A stretch of 64,000 bases of DNA, taken from positions 204,251 through 268,250 of the forward strand of contig NZ_FRCA01000007.1 in the NCBI RefSeq assembly GCF_900142755.1, read 5' to 3'. The notes under the pieces are model-generated. The model did not search any database and was not told the origin of the DNA. It was given only the letters and a program-made list of their open reading frames with translations. This DNA is from Halomonas cupida. GTDB taxonomy: Bacteria; Pseudomonadota; Gammaproteobacteria; Pseudomonadales; Halomonadaceae. Of this stretch, positions 47,780-59,100 are shown piece after piece; position 1 is the first letter of the stretch; each line of letters opens with the position of its first letter. Made by a program: the position numbers and the translations under genes.

Positions 47780-48460
47780 TCAGATGCTGTCGGGCGTACG
47801 CAACTCAGTGGCCTGGATGCGTCTATCGCGGTTCTTCTCGCGCTGCGAAGGCATGTCGGCACGGTACACACCCTGGTCACCAACCACCCACGACAGTGGC
47901 CGCCGCTCTTCCTGAATCGAGTCCTGGAGGAGCTGCAAGCCTTGCAGAAAAGCCTCGGGCCGTGGCGGACAGCCGGGAACGTAGACGTCTACCGGGAGGA
48001 ATTTATCCACACCCTGAACCACCGAATAAATGTCGTACATGCCCCCGGAATTGGCGCATGAGCCCATCGAGATCACCCACTTGGGCTCGAGCATCTGATC
48101 GTAGAGCTGCTGGATGACCGGCGCCATCTTGATGAAACAGGTCCCCGCGATCACCATGAAGTCCGCCTGGCGCGGGGATGCACGAATCACCTCGGAGCCG
48201 AAACGTGCGATGTCATGCGGCGCGGTAAACGCCGTGGTCATTTCCACATAGCAGCACGACAGCCCAAAGTTATAAGGCCACAGGGAGTTCTTGCGCCCCC
48301 AGTTGACGGCCGAATTGAGGACCTCTTCCAGCTTGCCGGTGAAAACGTTGCGATGGATCTGCTGCTTCATCGGATCTTCTTCGACCCGCTGGCGCTCGCC
48401 CAGTGGATAGCGTTCATCCGCTGGCGCTGCCTCTTCGGCACGTGTGAGGGTGTAAGTCAT
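47780..48460 (-). CDS. nuoB: NADH-quinone oxidoreductase subunit B
   Basis: 226-residue subunit holding the terminal N2 cluster, with ligands in [18 protein letters not shown] and [13 protein letters not shown]. It docks the peripheral arm to the membrane next to the quinone site. Start [13 protein letters not shown]. It follows nuoA after a 90-base spacer. Confidence 0.97.
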   Translation of the reverse strand: MTYTLTRAEEAAPADERYPLGERQRVEEDPMKQQIHRNVFTGKLEEVLNSAVNWGRKNSLWPYNFGLSCCYVEMTTAFTAPHDIARFGSEVIRASPRQADFMVIAGTCFIKMAPVIQQLYDQMLEPKWVISMGSCANSGGMYDIYSVVQGVDKFLPVDVYVPGCPPRPEAFLQGLQLLQDSIQEERRPLSWVVGDQGVYRADMPSQREKNRDRRIQATELRTPDSI

Positions 48461-48550
48461 ACATCTCCTCCCGCTAACGGCTAGCTGTCACATCGTTATG
48501 GAACATCTGAAGCCGGCGTCGGCCAGATCTTGCCTGTTGCCAGGGCCGAG

Positions 48551-48958
48551 TCAGAACTCGGGGTCACGCAGCTTGCGCTTCGGGGCCCAATCGAGGGCAC
48601 CGACACGACTGTCGTAAATCAGCCCTGCGAGCAGAATAAGGATGAACACCGCAGCCCCGGCAAAGCCGGTCCAGCCCACTTCGCGCACGGCTACGGCCCA
48701 GCCGAACAGGAATACGGCTTCGATATCGAAGATCACGAAGAGCATCGCGACCAGGTAGAACTTGACGGAAAAACGTTGGCGAGCACTCCCTGTACCGACC
48801 ACGCCGGACTCGAAAGGCAGGGATTTGCTACGCCCCTTGCTGCGCCCGCCGAGCAGACTGGCAACACCAATCATGAAGGCACACAGAGCGATCACGGCAA
48901 CAACGAAGAGGCCGACAGCCCAGTATTGCGCAATGATCACGGTAGCATCCTGTTTCAT
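48551..48958 (-). CDS. nuoA: NADH-quinone oxidoreductase subunit A
   Basis: 135-residue three-helix subunit and first gene of the 13-gene operon. The conserved loop [20 protein letters not shown] and [20 protein letters not shown] mark it. The ATG at 48958 has GAGGG upstream; seven more residues from 48979 are possible. The nuo promoter should lie within 48960-49070, where CCCGTACGGG (49048-49057) is a 10-bp palindrome of unknown role. Confidence 0.95.
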   Translation of the reverse strand: MKQDATVIIAQYWAVGLFVVAVIALCAFMIGVASLLGGRSKGRSKSLPFESGVVGTGSARQRFSVKFYLVAMLFVIFDIEAVFLFGWAVAVREVGWTGFAGAAVFILILLAGLIYDSRVGALDWAPKRKLRDPEF

Positions 48959-49070
48959 GCATGCCCTCATCCAATCCATGAACGGCAGGCAGGCCCACTA
49001 GCATACTGATCGACCACCGTTTGTTGTTCTTTTGACCTGTCATTTGCCCGTACGGGTCAAGCATAGGAGA

Positions 49071-49223
49071 TCATTGGGGGTTTGTCAGAATATGCAGGGC
49101 TTTCGGAACATCACCCAGGATTACCACTCCGGCATTGCTGACCAGCTCGTCCAGCTGCGTGTACTGACTTTTGATCGTGGCTGCGAGACTCCGTACTTCA
49201 GTAAGCGAAGCAAGATCCTCAAT
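49071..49223 (-). pseudogene. Short-chain dehydrogenase/reductase fragment
   Basis: About 50 codons on the minus strand read EDLASLTEVRSLAATIKSQY and TQLDELVSNAGVVILGD. This is the central SDR signature (D-L-A-S-L...L-D-x-L-V-x-N-A-G-V). No start with an SDR N-terminus or catalytic YxxxK follows, and the frame stops at 49071. It is a decayed remnant between nuoA and the DUF1772 gene. Confidence 0.55.
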
Positions 49224-49270
49224 GTTCGGCCACAGGGGCCTTTGTCCGGGACAAGAGTCATTGGCAGGCT

Positions 49271-49756
49271 TCAGAACACTGGGGGCCTGGCCAGGAGAGC
49301 CGCGATGAAACCTGCGCAGGCCACCGTCGAGGCGACCGTCCGGACATGATTCCAGAAGGTCCACTTCTTGAGATAACGGGCCCAGACATCCGCAGCCCCT
49401 TCCCCGGCCCTCGTCAACTCCTTGTTGAGCGGTACGTTGAAGACCAGCGTGCTGGCAAACATGCCGATGACGTGGATCAGTCCACCGGCGAGCATCACCG
49501 TCGAACCCGGCTGGCCCCACGCAGCCAGGCCGAGGATCACCAACGCGACACTGGCGAGCGTTGTGCCAAAGAACAGTGTCATGAACAGTGAGCCAAGGAT
49601 CGTCGCATTGATCGAGTTCATGGCAGCGATGCCGCCACCTTCATCAATACGGCCGAGGGCCGCCATGATGAAGGTCGAGAAAGCGAAGTAGATCCCGGCG
49701 ATGAGGCCACAGCCGATCGCGGCAGACCACAGCAGAAGATCGATGGATAGCTCCAT
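49271..49756 (-). CDS. DUF1772 (anthrone-oxygenase-like) membrane protein
   Basis: 161 residues, four hydrophobic segments. GLIAGIYFAFSTFIMAALGR and NSINATILGSLFMTLFFGTT fit DUF1772, with VPLNKEL and a Trp-rich WTFWNHVRT end. In fungi and some bacteria this fold is linked to anthrone/polyketide oxidation; the bacterial role is unknown. AGGAGG precedes the ATG at 49756. It lies 50 bases after the NmrA-like gene, so the two may be co-transcribed. Confidence 0.75.
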   Translation of the reverse strand: MELSIDLLLWSAAIGCGLIAGIYFAFSTFIMAALGRIDEGGGIAAMNSINATILGSLFMTLFFGTTLASVALVILGLAAWGQPGSTVMLAGGLIHVIGMFASTLVFNVPLNKELTRAGEGAADVWARYLKKWTFWNHVRTVASTVACAGFIAALLARPPVF

Positions 49757-49806
49757 TGTCGTTGCCCCTCCTGTCTTCGGGATGAAGTTCATCATGATCA
49801 CTTGGC

Positions 49807-50682
49807 TTATACAGCGGTGCGAAGCTTCGTCACGATGTGTTCAACCGCGGTGGTCAGCGATGTCGAGCCTCGCCAATGCTCGGTGCCATCCTCGCGGGTG
49901 AAGCGGCCGTTTGTGATGCCCTCATACATGCCGAGCAGGACAGTAACCACTTCCTCGGGAAGTCCTTCTTCGGCCAACATGGCGCTCCGCTGCTCCGGCG
50001 GCACCCACATCGGCTTGACCGGGCGGTTGAGAACCTCGGCAAAGGCAGCGGCGACATCACGAGCGCTCCAATCGGTGATCCCGCCAAGCTCCACGATGCG
50101 CGTACCTGTCCATTGCTGGGTCATGAGCCGAGCGGCGGCCTGCCCGACATCGGTCGTACTCACCATCGGGATTTTCTGATCGAGATCCAGAAAGGATGGG
50201 AGGATACCGTCAGCAACAGCGCACTCGGCAACCTCTGACCAGGTTTCAATAAAATAGCCCGAGCGGAGAAAGGCGGTGGCCGGAGCAGTCCCAGCCAAAC
50301 TGGCCTCAAGCTGATGCAGCGTGGCAATGACACCAGTTCCCGAGGCATGTTGCGCACCTACTGCTGACAGGACAACCGCTCTGGGCAGGTCAGAGCGCCG
50401 TACCGCCTCGGAGAGAGCTGTGCTGATCGCCGTCGCCTGCTCAAACGGATCATTGGCCACCGGCGGCGGCTCAAGAAGGAAAGCTGCCGTCGCCCCGGTC
50501 AGGGCGTCGGAGACCTGTGCCGCGTTATCGAGGCTGGCCAGAGCCACTTCGACGCCCAGCGCCTTCCAGCGTTCGCCTTGTTCCCGATGACGCACCACGA
50601 CACGCACCGGTTCGCTGCGCTCGAGCAGCGCTCGCGCCGTTTCGCCGCCTGCTCGACCATTGGCTCCAAAGATCACATACAT
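49807..50682 (-). CDS. NmrA-like NAD(P)-binding protein
   Basis: 291 residues with the N-terminal Rossmann loop MYVIFGANGRAGGETARALL, then VVVRHREQGERWKALGVEV and LRSGYFIETWSEV. It is an atypical SDR of the NmrA/TMR (quinone reductase-like, QOR2) type. It may reduce quinones or sense NADP(H). GGAGG precedes the ATG at 50682. Divergent from a LysR gene that probably controls it together with DUF1772. Confidence 0.88.
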   Translation of the reverse strand: MYVIFGANGRAGGETARALLERSEPVRVVVRHREQGERWKALGVEVALASLDNAAQVSDALTGATAAFLLEPPPVANDPFEQATAISTALSEAVRRSDLPRAVVLSAVGAQHASGTGVIATLHQLEASLAGTAPATAFLRSGYFIETWSEVAECAVADGILPSFLDLDQKIPMVSTTDVGQAAARLMTQQWTGTRIVELGGITDWSARDVAAAFAEVLNRPVKPMWVPPEQRSAMLAEEGLPEEVVTVLLGMYEGITNGRFTREDGTEHWRGSTSLTTAVEHIVTKLRTAV

Positions 50683-50712
50683 GACGCTGTCCTCCAGGTA
50701 GTTCGTGACGAG

Positions 50713-50728
50713 CACACTCCTGAGTGTG
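50713..50728. promoter_or_regulatory. Perfect palindrome in divergent NmrA-LysR promoter
   Basis: CACACTC (50713-50719) and GAGTGTG (50722-50728) flank CT. It sits between divergent starts at 50682 and 50774, as expected for a regulator site. Confidence 0.45.
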
Positions 50729-50773
50729 TTCGGCCACTGAACATGCGTCTAATGCATGGGCTATATAGTTTGC

Positions 50774-51697
50774 ATGCGTGAAGTGAATCTACGTCGAATC
50801 GACCTGAACCTTCTGGTGGTGCTCGAGGCGCTGCTCGAGGAAAGAAGCGTCACCCGTGCCGCCGGCCGCCTCGGCATGAGCCAGCCGGCGGTGAGCCGCG
50901 CCTTGTCTCGGCTACGCAAGCTCCTTGGGGATGTTCTGCTGGCAGAAGGACCGTCCGGCTATACCCTCACTCCCCGCGCTCAGGAGATCCGGCCGACATT
51001 GCACACAACCCTATCGGGTGTTGAGGCAATGCTGGAGGCGAATCCATTCGATCCGGCCACCGCGACGGGGCAAGTGCGCTTGCTGATGCTGGACCTGGAA
51101 ACCGCTGTGCTGGGGCCGCATCTGCTGGCTCGCCTCGCCGCCGAGGCCCCGGGGCTCGATCTGGACATCGTGTCGCCCGGGCCGGCAGTCTTTGCGGCGC
51201 TGGAGAACGACGCCGTGGACGCGGTGGTCGGCGTGATCGATGAGGCACCGACAGGTATTCGTCGGCGCCGTCTCTACGATGATCGATTCGTGACGCTGAT
51301 GCGCGCTGGACACCCCGCCGCCAGCCGGAAGCTTGATCTCGATGGCTATCTCGCGTTGGGCCACATCGTCGTCAGCGTCACTGGCGTGGGATCGGCGCCC
51401 GTCGACATTGCCCTCGCCAGGCAGAATAGGCGGCGGCGGATTCGCGTGCGCGTGCCGAGCTTTCTTGCCGCCGTCGAGATCGCCGCCCGCTCCGACTTGA
51501 TCATGACGCTGCCAGAAAGTCTGGCACAGACGGCAGCGGGAATGGGGCGCTTCATTGCGCTACCACCACCGCTTGATCTCGACAGTTTCACGATGAGCCT
51601 GCTGTGGCATACCCGTCATCAGGATGAGCCGCGCCACCTCTGGCTGAGGCGCACGATCGTCGACTCCGCAACAGCCGGTGATCGTCAACATGGATGA
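50774..51697 (+). CDS. LysR-family transcriptional regulator (NodD/PcpR-like subgroup)
   Basis: About 307 residues. LNLLVVLEALLEERSVTRAA, GRLGMSQPAVSRALSRLRKL form the HTH; an effector domain follows with few aromatic residues. ATGs at 50756 and 50774 are both possible; 50774 begins MREVNLRRIDLNLL, the common family start. It is divergent from the NmrA-like/DUF1772 pair, its likely target. Confidence 0.9.
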   Translation: MREVNLRRIDLNLLVVLEALLEERSVTRAAGRLGMSQPAVSRALSRLRKLLGDVLLAEGPSGYTLTPRAQEIRPTLHTTLSGVEAMLEANPFDPATATGQVRLLMLDLETAVLGPHLLARLAAEAPGLDLDIVSPGPAVFAALENDAVDAVVGVIDEAPTGIRRRRLYDDRFVTLMRAGHPAASRKLDLDGYLALGHIVVSVTGVGSAPVDIALARQNRRRRIRVRVPSFLAAVEIAARSDLIMTLPESLAQTAAGMGRFIALPPPLDLDSFTMSLLWHTRHQDEPRHLWLRRTIVDSATAGDRQHG

Positions 51698-52202
51698 CGG
51701 CTGAACTACGCTCTGGAGAGTAACGCACGTTGATCGCCTCCAGTCGGGTCAGGCGACAACCAGGCGCATTTTCCTCGACGTGTCACTGATATTTCAGATG
51801 GGTGCGGTTCTGATCGGATATGAGGTAAATTTCCTCTTCATATTTTCAACAGAAATAAAGAGCACAGACACGAAAACATACATGAACTTATAGCCTTCGG
51901 TTAACTTTTATCACCTCGCTGTAAATCACTTCCTTCGGGAATCAAGCCAATCTATGGGAGGCTCTACATATCGACTCATAGCAGCTTGACATTCCTCTTC
52001 AGCTTTTCAGGCGACCAAGGGCGTACTCGGTATGGCAATATTTATGATAGCGGCGTGAAGGTTACGTGATTCATGTGCGACATGATTCGGAGCTGACCAT
52101 CAACGACACCCATCCCTTGGCGATGCCAAAGATAATGTACTAGCCTCCAACTGGACGCAGCTGTGGGAACTACCATCGTTTCTGTTGAATACCCGGGGTG
52201 AT
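51698..52202. other. 505-bp intergenic stretch, AT-richer than surroundings
   Basis: No supportable gene, tRNA or repeat. The part around 51830-51940 is clearly AT-rich and may hold promoters or be laterally derived DNA. Confidence 0.5.
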
Positions 52203-52808
52203 ATGAACGAACTGGCACACAGCTCGACCGGTGGGGAAATCTTTACGCATATCCGCGTCATCGTGGGTATGGTACTGGGGCTCAGCGTTAGCCGCTTGAT
52301 CACCGGGATGACGCGCTTCATCCAACACCCGGGGCGCGAACAGCTTTCTCTATCGCATTTCTGCTGGGTGCTGTTCCTTCTACTATTTATCATCCACTTC
52401 TGGTGGTTTGAATTTTCCTTTTCACATCGACAGAACTGGTCCTTTGAGCTCTATGTCTTCCTGATCTTCTACGCTGGCCTGTTCGCAGCACTGTCGGCTG
52501 TCCTGTTCCCTGATCGCATGGACGAATATCAGGGCTTTGGCGATTATTTCCGCAAGCGACGGCACGCCTTCTATATCCTGCTCCTGCTACTACTTACCGT
52601 CGATGTGATCGATACGTTGATCAAGGGCCGAGAGTATTATTTGGCTCATTACGGCAGCTGGTATTATCCGGTCCGCCAGGCCGTGCTGTTCGCCGGAACC
52701 GTCCTTGCGCTGATATGGCGATCGAAGCGCTATCAGACGGCTTTCGCAGTCCTCGCACTGCTTTTCCACATCTTCTGGATCATCAGTCGATTCGAGGTGC
52801 TTCGTTGA
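52203..52808 (+). CDS. Hypothetical membrane protein
   Basis: 201 residues, about five to six hydrophobic segments, including LFLLLFIIHFWWFEFSF and AFYILLLLLLTVDVIDTL. HIRVIVGMVLGLSVSRLITG and FQ-like aromatic-rich helices give no recognised family. GGGGTGAT stands before the ATG at 52203. Nothing obvious co-transcribed. Confidence 0.7.
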   Translation: MNELAHSSTGGEIFTHIRVIVGMVLGLSVSRLITGMTRFIQHPGREQLSLSHFCWVLFLLLFIIHFWWFEFSFSHRQNWSFELYVFLIFYAGLFAALSAVLFPDRMDEYQGFGDYFRKRRHAFYILLLLLLTVDVIDTLIKGREYYLAHYGSWYYPVRQAVLFAGTVLALIWRSKRYQTAFAVLALLFHIFWIISRFEVLR

Positions 52809-53125
52809 CACTCGGCTGCGAGCATACTGTTGCCACCTGATTCGGTATGCCCTGAGATGGTGTACATGAACAGTGAGAAGCGCCTCGGCTGGCTCATCAG
52901 CCAGTCCATGACCTTTTGCGCGCATGATCGCTGTCGTAACGACACTGCCGATGCCATCAGGCACACAGCTGGAGCTAATCAACGACAATAGCAAGGATGA
53001 TGACCAGTCCCCAGGTCACCATCCGCCATAAGTTACTTACGCTCGACATGCCCCTACTGTCATTGAATAAGACTCTCACTCATTTCGAAACTCTCCTCGT
53101 GAATAACCATCCCTGTCAGTGGCAA
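52809..53125. other. 317-bp gap between convergent genes
   Basis: Between the membrane protein and the autotransporter stop. No supportable gene or clear terminator hairpin was seen. Confidence 0.4.
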
Positions 53126-56100
53126 TCAGAACCTGTAGGTCAGACTCAGACTTCCGCCATGGTTGGTCAGGTCACTACCGAAGGCGCCGTCGTAACGTAC
53201 GCCCAATCCCAGGTTTCGAGAGTTCAGAACCTCCGCCCCCGCGCTGATCCGGCCGACAACATCGGGCATGGCCACGTCACTGTCAAAGGAACCTACCGCT
53301 GGGTCAGAACCGGCAAAGCGTGCGCTGGTCCGGTAGCGGTCGAGTGACGAAAGACTGACCCCCGCACTGCTGTAAACCCGCAGGTCTGCACCGTTGTCCA
53401 AGGTGAAATGGTGTCCCGCTTCGATCGCCGGTGTTGCCACGAAGGCCGTTTCCTCGCTGTCGTCCACCTCCAGCGCCAGTTCTCCCGCACCGTCCTCGGT
53501 GTAACCCTCGGAATCGGTCCAGATGACGTCAAGATCCATCATCGGCGTTACGTAGGATGACCCGAAATCCTTGCGATAGCTGGCCCGCAAGCGTGTTGCC
53601 ACGCTGGTCACATCGTGATCGCCGCGTGCTGTGTCGGCGCCGGCGGTAAGACCCGGCTGCCGGGTCGTGTCGAAATTGCCACGGCTGAACACCCCGGCTG
53701 CGGCGAGGGTCACTGGACCGATCTCGCGTGTAGCCGAGATACCGGCGAAGACCGTCTCGCCCTCGGTCGCGCCGTAACCGTCCTCACCGTTGAAGTCAGC
53801 GGTCTCGTAGCCGATCGCCCCGCCGATCCGCCAGTCGGGGTTCAGCATCGTCGCACCGGCCACGCCGACGGTATCAACATGCCCGTCATAGCCGAAGGCG
53901 TCATCGCCGCCCCCCTGGTCGAGATACTGTCCCGACCCCAGGATCTGCAGGCAGTTCTGGCCGTCGGACCAGGCACCGGCCTGGGCCGAACAGTCAAGAA
54001 CCGTCGAGAACCGGCCGCGTGCAAGTTCGAAACTTGCCGCTTCCGCAGCCAGACTTGCCCCGGGCGAGAGCCTCGACAGGGCCTCGCGGTAGCCACCATC
54101 GCGCGCGGCGAGCTCCAACGCCGCAACAGCCTCAGCGGTGTTGATGTCGCCCGCCCGGAACACATCGCCAAGGTAGTCCGCGACATTCTCCTGCTGCTCG
54201 TTCAGACCGTGGCGATCATCACTGAAACTCGCCTCCGACACGGCTATCGCGTACCCCTTCTCGGTCACCGAATGCTTGAAGGTGATGAGTTCAGATGCGT
54301 CATCATCGAACCTCCCGACGATGCCCTCCTCGGCGGTCAGTACCGTCAACTCCGAGCCGTAGAGGATCGACAGCGGCTCGAGTGTCAGGGTACCTTCCAA
54401 CGTTGCGGCCCCGTTGATCGCCATCAGATCGCCCTCGTTACCGGCGAAATCGACCGCGACATGGGTGTCACCGCTGTCGGACTGAACAAAATCTCCGGCG
54501 ACAGTCAGTGTATCGCTTCTCCCCGGATGACCAACGTCCAGACGCCCCTCGTTGGTGACATCCGCCTGGTAACGCGTTGCCCCGGTCAGCGTGCCGCCTG
54601 CCTCGTTGAGCACCGTCACGGGATGCGCCGGCACCGCGCTGACGGCGGCATACGGGGTGGCGAAGGTTGCCGTGCTGACCATCGCGGTACCGGTTCCCTG
54701 AGTGCGAGTCAGCAAATTTCCGTTTACATCATAGGCCTCGATACTGCCATCGATCCGGCCAAGACTTTCATTGGTGATCGCCAGGCCACCGGCATTGGGA
54801 TTGTCGTTATTGGAGTTATCGCTGCCGTGGTAGCGGATCGCGACGCCGGAGGCGGCACTGAGCGAACCACCTTCATTGACCGTGACGGAATTGGCGTGGT
54901 CGCCCTGATCAGTACCACCGGCGACGATCATCCCTGCGCCCTTGTCACCCGAGCCGCCGACGACCGTGCCGGCGATGTTCACTTCTACGCCGCCGTTGAT
55001 CTGGCGCGAGTCGCTTTGCGCAAAGATGGCGGCCGAGTCCTCGCCATTCGCTCGGACGGATCCATCGTTGATGACATTGACGGTCACCTGGCCGCTCATG
55101 CCGGCCGTGCTTGCGTTCCTGTTCGATCCCATAAAGGCGCTGGATCCGTTGCCTCCAAAGCCGCCACCACCACCAATCGACTGTGCGATGATGCCAAAGG
55201 AATGATCCCCGTCAGTTTCGATATGCGCGTTGTCGAGTGTCACGGCAACGTCACCGCCGTCGCCATAGCTACCCGCGTCGTTCCCCTGGAAGGAAAGCGG
55301 TGCGCCGGACGCGGTGCCGCCAATTCCACCGCCGCCGCCAATTGACTGCGCGACGATGCCGTGAGCAGCGAGGCCACCGGTCTGGAGAGAGCTCTTCGTC
55401 GTGATGTCGACCGAGACATCCCCGCCGTTGATCGTGCCGCCGGCCGAGCCGCCGACCACCAGCGAAGCAATGTTGTCTGCCTCTCCGGCGCCACCAATGC
55501 CGCCACCGCCGCCGATCGACTGCGCCACGACGCCAAACGCTCGATCGCCATGGGTAATCAGTGACGTGCCGAGGTCGAGATCGACTGTGCCACCGCTGCC
55601 CCCAGCACTCCCGGCGCCGCCGACGACGAGATCGATCGTATGGCTATCGTCGCCCTCGGCCGCCGTGCTGTTGCCGGCTCCGCCAACGCCGCCGCCGCCG
55701 CCGATCGACTGCGCGACGATTCCATGTGCGTCGTCACCGCTCGTCGACAGGTTGATCCAATCCCTGGTTACCACGCTGCCGCCATTGCCGCCGGCCCCTC
55801 CACTACCGCCTATACCGCCGCCTACGGTGATCTTGCCGTTAGCCTGATCAGAGCCGTCCCCCCCCTGGCCACCGCCGCCACCGATCGACTGCAGCAGCAC
55901 GCCATGGGCACTATAACCCGCGGTGTTGATGCTGTTGCCGCTATTATCGTCGAACGTGATGTCGATCTTGCCGCCATCACCGCCCCCGCTACCACTGCCG
56001 CCAACCCCCACGGCGATGTTGGCGGTTGCCTGACTGCCAGACATGCTGGAGGAGCCGCCCGCGCCGCCTCCGCCTCCGATCGATTGCGCGACGATGCCGT

Positions 56101-59100
56101 CGGCCCAGTCACCCGTGGTGGTGATATCGCCAGCGTGCGTCAGAGTCACAGTGCCACCGTCGGCCGCTTCACCTCCAGCGCCCCCGATGCCGACGGTGAA
56201 ACCGTAGCTGGTGCCCTGGTCGGGCAATATCGAGTCTCGAGGTGTGGCTGACGCGACCGAGCCACCAAGCCCACCGCCACCACCGATCGATTGCGCGAGC
56301 ACCCCATCGGCGTCCCCCCCGCTGGTGATGATATTACCCGCTGTGGTGACATTGACCGCGCCACCACTACCGCCGCCACCACCACTGCGACCGACGGAAA
56401 CGCCGACCGAGGCAGTAATGTCGCCTGTCTCCTCCGTCCCCCCGCTGCCCGCCAGGCCCACGCTGACGCCCTGTGACGTGCCGCCGCCGCCGCCGATTGA
56501 CTGAACGAGTACGCCACGCGACCCGGACCCACTGGTCTGCACACTGGTCCCAGCGTCGAGATCCACATTCGCTGTTCCGCCGCTGGCACCACCGCTACCG
56601 GCGCCGCCGACACCAATATTAGCCGTCAGGTTGAAGCCGCCGCCGATCTGATGGTTATTCACACTGCCGACACCGCCGTTACCACCACCGCCGCCGATCG
56701 ACTGCGCTACAATCGCATTGGCATAATCGTCGGCAGTCGTTACGGAGGAGGTATTCTTGAGTACCACGTTGACGGTGCCGCCATTGCCGCCACCGCCACC
56801 CGAGCCGCCAACCGCTACACCAATGTCCGCGCTGACCGTGTCCGCTATGCCGGCCGTTGCGGCCATCGACGACGCACTGCCGCCATTGCCACCACCGCCA
56901 CCGATCGACTGCGCCACGAGGCCATGCGACGAAGCACCTTTCGTGGAGACGGTACCGCCATCCAGTACCGCATCTACGCTGCTGGCGGAGTGACTTCCTC
57001 CACCGCTGCCGCCGACGGCCGTGGCCACACTCATCGCCAGGGAGACGCCGTCGGTTGTCGGCACCGCCACAGTGAGTGCATCGGCAACCGAGGAACCGCC
57101 ATTGCCACCACCGCCGCTGATCGACTGCGCAAGCACGCCGATGGCGTCGGTCACGTCTCCGCCATCCTGACCGGTCTTGACGACGCTGTTGGTCAGCTTC
57201 ACGGAAACGGGGCCGCCGGCACCGCCAGAACTCCCGGAACCGCCCACCGCCATCGACGCCGTGAAGCCAACACCCGAGGAATAGGAGTTGGCAGAGCCGC
57301 CATTGCCACCACCGCCGCCAACCGATTGAGCCACGATGCCCGGCGCATGCGAGCCCCGGGTCGTCAAGTCGAGATTGCCGAAGGCAACGTTTACGGTATC
57401 AGCGTTGCCGCCACCACCACCAATACCGCCGACCTGGAAGCTGGCGAGTCCGAGATCGCCGCCCGTGGCGTTACCGCCATTGCCGCCGCCGCCGCCAATA
57501 GACTGAGCAAGTACGCCGAGCGCACCGGAATCCGCGGTCGTGATGGTGACAGGGTTCATATTGGAGCTGGCCGAACAAGCGCCGCCGTCATCAACATTCG
57601 TGACGCAGACCGTCCCACCATCACCGCCACCGTCGGCGCTACCGCCGATACCCAACGCAGGAAGGCCGATTGACATATCGATCACATTCCCGCCATTGCC
57701 ACCACCACCGCCAATCGATTGCGCCATGATCGCATGCGCCATCTCGCCCTGGGTGGTAATCGAGCCACCTGTCAGCATTACGCTGGTGTCTCCGCCATCG
57801 CCACCGGCAGTGCCCTGGCCGCCGACGGTGGCAATACCCGCCGCCCCAGCGCCGGTGCCACCACCGCCGCCGATCGACTGCGCCATGATGCCGATCGCCG
57901 CATCGCCGACGGTGCTGATATCGCCCGAATTCTCGACTTTGGCCGTATTTCCATTGGTATTATCGGTGCCACCGCCGGACCCACCGATCGACAACACGCC
58001 GCCGGCCATGCCGGCAGCACCGCCACCGCCGCTGATCGACTGCGCGACGATGCCATGTGCCGAATAGCCGGAGGTGGTAACCGAGCCGACATTCTCGACA
58101 CTGGCCGTTCCCGACGACCCGCCGCTGCCGCCATCGCCACCCAATTCGAGGGTCAACCCAGCGGCGATGCCACCGGTACCGCCACTGCCACCGATCGACT
58201 GCGCAAGAAGACCGTAGGAATGATCGCCATGAGTGGTGATCGTCCCGCCATTATTGTTGATGGTGGCCAACTCACCATTGCCGCCATTGCCACCATTACC
58301 CGCACCGCCGCCGAGCACATTGGTGAAGTCGCCACCGGTGCCGCCACCGCCGCCGATCGAGTGCAAGGTCACTGCAGCCGAGAAATCCCCGAGCGTCGTA
58401 ATCTCGGAACCACTCGCTACGTAGGCACCGACGCTGCCGGCATCACCGCCGTAGCCACCACCACCACTGGTACCGACAACCGCCGTGTCGTCGCCGCCGT
58501 TGCCGCCCTGACCGCCGATGCTCCCACCCAATACCCCGTAGGCATAGTTGCCGTCCGTCTCGATGGTGCCGCCATCAACATCCATTTGGATCTGACTACC
58601 CTCACCGCCGCGCCCTCCGGCGCTATTCTTCTCACCATCCCTGCCATCGCCGCCGCGCCCGCCCTGGGTCAGCCCGACCACGCCCATCACATGATCGCCC
58701 CATGTCGACACCGTAGCGCCTTGTTCGACGCCCAGGGTCATCACATCGTTGCTGGCGGCCCCACCAGCACCGCCGTTCGACGAGTCATAGCCGGTGCCCC
58801 CACTCCCCCCTTGGTTGATGGCCACGATACCGCCTGATAGTTCGCTGACATCGGCGGTATTGACGACGGTGATATCGGAAAATGTATCGACTGAAATGGT
58901 GCTGCCGCGCGCGCCGTTGCCGCCATTATCGGTGCTGTCCTTGGAAGCGGTGCCGTTGGCGCCCAGGCTCAGCGCATAGATGCCGCGCACGCTGTCAGAG
59001 CTGTTCGAGTAGATATTGATTGGTGCACTACCGGATGCTCCGTTGCCAATATGGATGGCGCCCCCCGTACCGCCAGAACCGTTGTCGTCGCCACCCTGAC

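Noticed and set aside
33879..48958. nuo operon as a novel variant
   Set aside because: Gene order, CD fusion and cofactor motifs are standard for gammaproteobacteria.
53615..58837. Several long plus-strand frames antisense to the autotransporter
   Set aside because: They arise because the GC-rich glycine repeats lack stop codons on the opposite strand; Ala/Pro/Arg-rich composition and no ribosome-binding sites.
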